Shown one piece after another: positions 62,116 through 64,000 of a stretch of 64,000 nucleotides of DNA. Positions within the stretch are counted from its first letter, which is position 1, and the number at the start of each line of letters is the position of its first letter. Origin of the DNA: Deltaproteobacteria bacterium GWC2_55_46 (lineage in GTDB: Bacteria; Desulfobacterota; GWC2-55-46). Below the pieces are notes generated by a model, which saw only the letters and a list, made by a program, of their open reading frames with translations, searched no databases and had not been told where the DNA came from. The stretch spans positions 1,765,501-1,829,500 of the forward strand of contig LVEI03000001.1 in NCBI GenBank assembly GCA_001595385.3. Reading direction: 5' to 3'. The position numbers and the translations under genes were made by a program.

Positions 62116-62958
62116 CTACCTTGTGAATTTGGCCCCTGACGGGTGATTTGAACCGTGTATCCTCGTATGACAGTTGATGCAGCCCTTGCCGTAAGCCGCG
62201 CTGGCCCTGTTGTACCTGGGCATGTTTACGTGTCCGCCGTACTGATGGCACTGGGTACAGAGGAACGGCCCTTTGGACTTGAGCAACCCCGGGTTGTTGG
62301 AGCCATGCGGGTCGTGGCAGTTCGCGCAGCTCTCTCTTACCACCGCGTGCTCCCACAGGAACGGCCCCCTCTTTTCAGAGTGGCATGAATAGCAGGTCTC
62401 GTTTACCGAAGGGGTCTTGAGCATCTTCGGCCCTATGGAGCCGTGGGGGTTATGGCAGCCGGAGCAGGTCATCTTGCCCTCGCGCACCGGCATGTGCGAG
62501 GATTTCAGTATCTGCGCGCGCTTGTCCTGGTGGCAGTTGAGGCATATATCTGTCCCGGATACCCGGGTGGCTGAGTGCACCTTATGGCAGCTGAAGCAGC
62601 TCACGCCTGAAAGGCTATGGGTGCTTCCCTTCCAGAAAAGGGTCTCTCCCCTTTCATGGCACGCGAGGCACTTCTTTGACGCCTCAGCCGAAGGCTTGGA
62701 GAAGTTTTCGATCTTCAGGTCCTTATCCTCCCTGTCGACCGCGTCCAGGTGTTCCTTCCCGTCGCCATGGCAGTTGGCGCATCCGGAGCCGCCCTCAAGG
62801 CCGAAGGAGAGGCCGTGCCTGGTCTTTGAGTAGGCCTCCTTGACCTCCTTGTGGCATGAGAGGCACCGTATCTCCTCGACCTCATCCGCCCATGTGAGGG
62901 CCGGAAAGGCGCAAACGATAAAAAATATGGCAAATATCAGGTTCTGCATTGTCTTCAT
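62116..62958 (-). CDS. DmsE/MtrA-type periplasmic decaheme cytochrome c
   Basis: The 280-residue protein has a signal peptide (NLIFAIFFIVCAFPALTWA) and exactly ten CxxCH sites in a row: CLSCH, CANCH, CLACH, CFSCH, CLNCH, CSGCH, CYSCH, CANCH, CTQCH and CINCH. This is the MtrA/DmsE family, which fills the MtrB-type barrel. Electrons move from the periplasm to the outside, or inward in PioA-like cases. The 130 bases upstream are AT-rich with no sharp promoter. Confidence 0.94.
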   Translation of the reverse strand: MKTMQNLIFAIFFIVCAFPALTWADEVEEIRCLSCHKEVKEAYSKTRHGLSFGLEGGSGCANCHGDGKEHLDAVDREDKDLKIENFSKPSAEASKKCLACHERGETLFWKGSTHSLSGVSCFSCHKVHSATRVSGTDICLNCHQDKRAQILKSSHMPVREGKMTCSGCHNPHGSIGPKMLKTPSVNETCYSCHSEKRGPFLWEHAVVRESCANCHDPHGSNNPGLLKSKGPFLCTQCHQYGGHVNMPRYNRASAAYGKGCINCHTRIHGSNHPSGAKFTR

Positions 62959-63091
62959 CCCGTTTTTATATGGTTTAAATTCTTATCGACACCCGGTAGA
63001 TGAACTTAAGTAAAATTTTTTATATAAGGGAAATCAATGGGTTGGGGCAGCTTATGTCGGGCCGGTTGGAGGGATCGGGCCTCCGCGGAGG

Positions 63092-64000
63092 TCACTCCAT
63101 CGACTTCCTCTGCATGTGTATCTTCTGTTTCGGATAGAGCCACTTTACCATCTCCATCAGCACGAGCGGCTGTACCGAGAAGGCGGCCACGACCGCCCAG
63201 TCAAGGAGGCTTAATGGGACTACCTTGAAGACCGACTGGAGGGAGGGCACATAGATGAGCAGCAGCTGTGTGGAGAGTATCAGCGCTACAGCCCAGTTGA
63301 GGGTCTTGTTGGAGAAGATCCCGATCTTGAAAACCGAGGTCCATGCCGAGCGGCAATTGAAGACGTGGAACTTCTGGCAGAGGACAAGTACGGTGAAGGC
63401 GATGGTCTGCGCCTTTACGAGATCTGCCTCGAAATAATAGACCTCGATGGCGAAGGGTATGAGAGTGCAGATGGCGATGAATATGCCCTGAAGGAGCATG
63501 ACCCACAAAAGGTTCTTCGTGACTATGCCCTCGTTCTTCGGCCTCGGTTGCCTCGTCATGACGTCCGGGTCGACCGCCTCCATCGCAAGCCCGAGGGCGG
63601 GGAGCCCGTCGGTTACGAGGTTTGTCCATAGTATCTGTACCGGAAGTAGCGGCAGGGGCATGCCGGCGAGCGAGGCCACAAGGAGGACCAGTATCTCGCC
63701 GATATTGCAGGAAAGGAGGAAGTGGACGACCCTCCGTATGTTGTCGAATATGCCGCGCCCTTCCTCCACGGCGGAGACGATCGAGGCGAAGTTGTCATCT
63801 GTGAGGACCATGTCGCTCGCCTCTTTTGTCACGTCGGTGCCTGTCACACCCATGGCGACCCCGATATCCGCCTCTTTCAAGGCTGGCGCGTCGTTGACCC
63901 CGTCGCCTGTCATGGCGATTATCTCTCCGCGCTCCTTCCAGGCCTTCACGACCTTGAGCTTGTGCTCGGGGTTTACCCTCGCGTATACCTTTATCTTCGG
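63092..64000 (-). CDS. Cation-transporting P-type ATPase, C-terminal part (5' end outside window)
   Basis: The frame is open to the window edge (VYARVNPEHKLKVVKAW lies in the last 50 bases), so at least 300 residues of the C-terminal part are present. It has the hinge motif TGDGVNDAPALKEADIGVAMG and six C-terminal spans with NIGEILVLL, LPVQILWTNLVTDGLPALGLA. This is the Ca2+-type (P2A) pattern. The ion-binding residues N and D in WTNLVTDG and E in NIGEI fit calcium transport. No terminator of note follows, and the gene is tail-to-head with the cytochrome gene. Confidence 0.92.
   Translation of the reverse strand, partial: PKIKVYARVNPEHKLKVVKAWKERGEIIAMTGDGVNDAPALKEADIGVAMGVTGTDVTKEASDMVLTDDNFASIVSAVEEGRGIFDNIRRVVHFLLSCNIGEILVLLVASLAGMPLPLLPVQILWTNLVTDGLPALGLAMEAVDPDVMTRQPRPKNEGIVTKNLLWVMLLQGIFIAICTLIPFAIEVYYFEADLVKAQTIAFTVLVLCQKFHVFNCRSAWTSVFKIGIFSNKTLNWAVALILSTQLLLIYVPSLQSVFKVVPLSLLDWAVVAAFSVQPLVLMEMVKWLYPKQKIHMQRKSME

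Overview
The window comes from a Gram-negative bacterium with GC near 57% in most genes. It carries several c-type cytochromes, an MtrB/PioB-type porin with a decaheme cytochrome, a two-headed BadF-type activase and a pyruvoyl-dependent arginine decarboxylase. This mix suggests an anaerobic or facultative member of the former Deltaproteobacteria (Desulfobacterota-like) or a neighbouring phylum. No rRNA or tRNA was found, so placement is an inference. Many genes start with TTG or GTG behind good Shine-Dalgarno sites.

Layout: (1) 0-5.4 kb: two radical-SAM proteins and RNase G. (2) 5.5-8.2 kb: small cytochromes c, two tandem DUF2065 membrane proteins and a SpoIID-like lipoprotein. (3) 8.2-13.4 kb: queA-tgt-yajC-secD-secF. 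(4) 13.4-19.1 kb: a four-gene signalling operon: PocR/GAF/GGDEF cyclase, AAA ATPase fused to an RsbW-like kinase domain, STAS protein, GAF/HD-GYP phosphodiesterase. (5) 19.4-21.8 kb: recJ and a lytic transglycosylase. (6) 21.9-26.1 kb: arginine decarboxylase, two Ddl-like ATP-grasp ligases, GNAT, methyltransferase, RimI. (7) 26.2-27.9 kb: pyrK-pyrD. (8) 28-29.7 kb: a Lys-rich coiled-coil protein and an AT-rich acyltransferase. (9) 29.8-35.7 kb: Mrp, a DUF542/DUF1858/mini-oxidase trio, ferredoxin and NifU-like protein on the minus strand, then an oxidase-like subunit I, heme O synthase and cytochrome c on the plus strand. (10) 36-44.6 kb: giant activase, rmuC, a DMT exporter, asd, truA. (11) 44.7-49.7 kb: a quinone cluster with UbiV-, UbiB-, UbiE- and UbiT-like proteins. 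(12) 49.9-52.4 kb: an AT-rich two-gene cassette with a GmrSD/DUF262 nuclease, bracketed by repeats. (13) 53.2-59.5 kb: sirtuin, YjbQ, rsmD-coaD, aspartate aminotransferase, AMMECR1, nadA. (14) 59.7-64 kb, minus strand: outer-membrane electron conduit and a truncated P-type ATPase.

Two functional themes stand out. The first is anaerobic or microaerobic respiration: the UbiV/UbiT pair points to O2-independent quinone ring hydroxylation, alongside a heme-copper-like protein, several cytochromes and a decaheme/porin conduit. The second is signalling, where c-di-GMP making and breaking enzymes share one operon with a partner-switching kinase/STAS pair.

Intergenic DNA is rich in dispersed palindromic repeats of several families. 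One family (four copies; R2 below) shows two conserved stems with partly compensatory base changes and looks like an undescribed structured element. The best candidates for new biology are the c-di-GMP/partner-switch operon, the arginine decarboxylase/ATP-grasp/GNAT operon, the quinone cluster and the R2 repeat.
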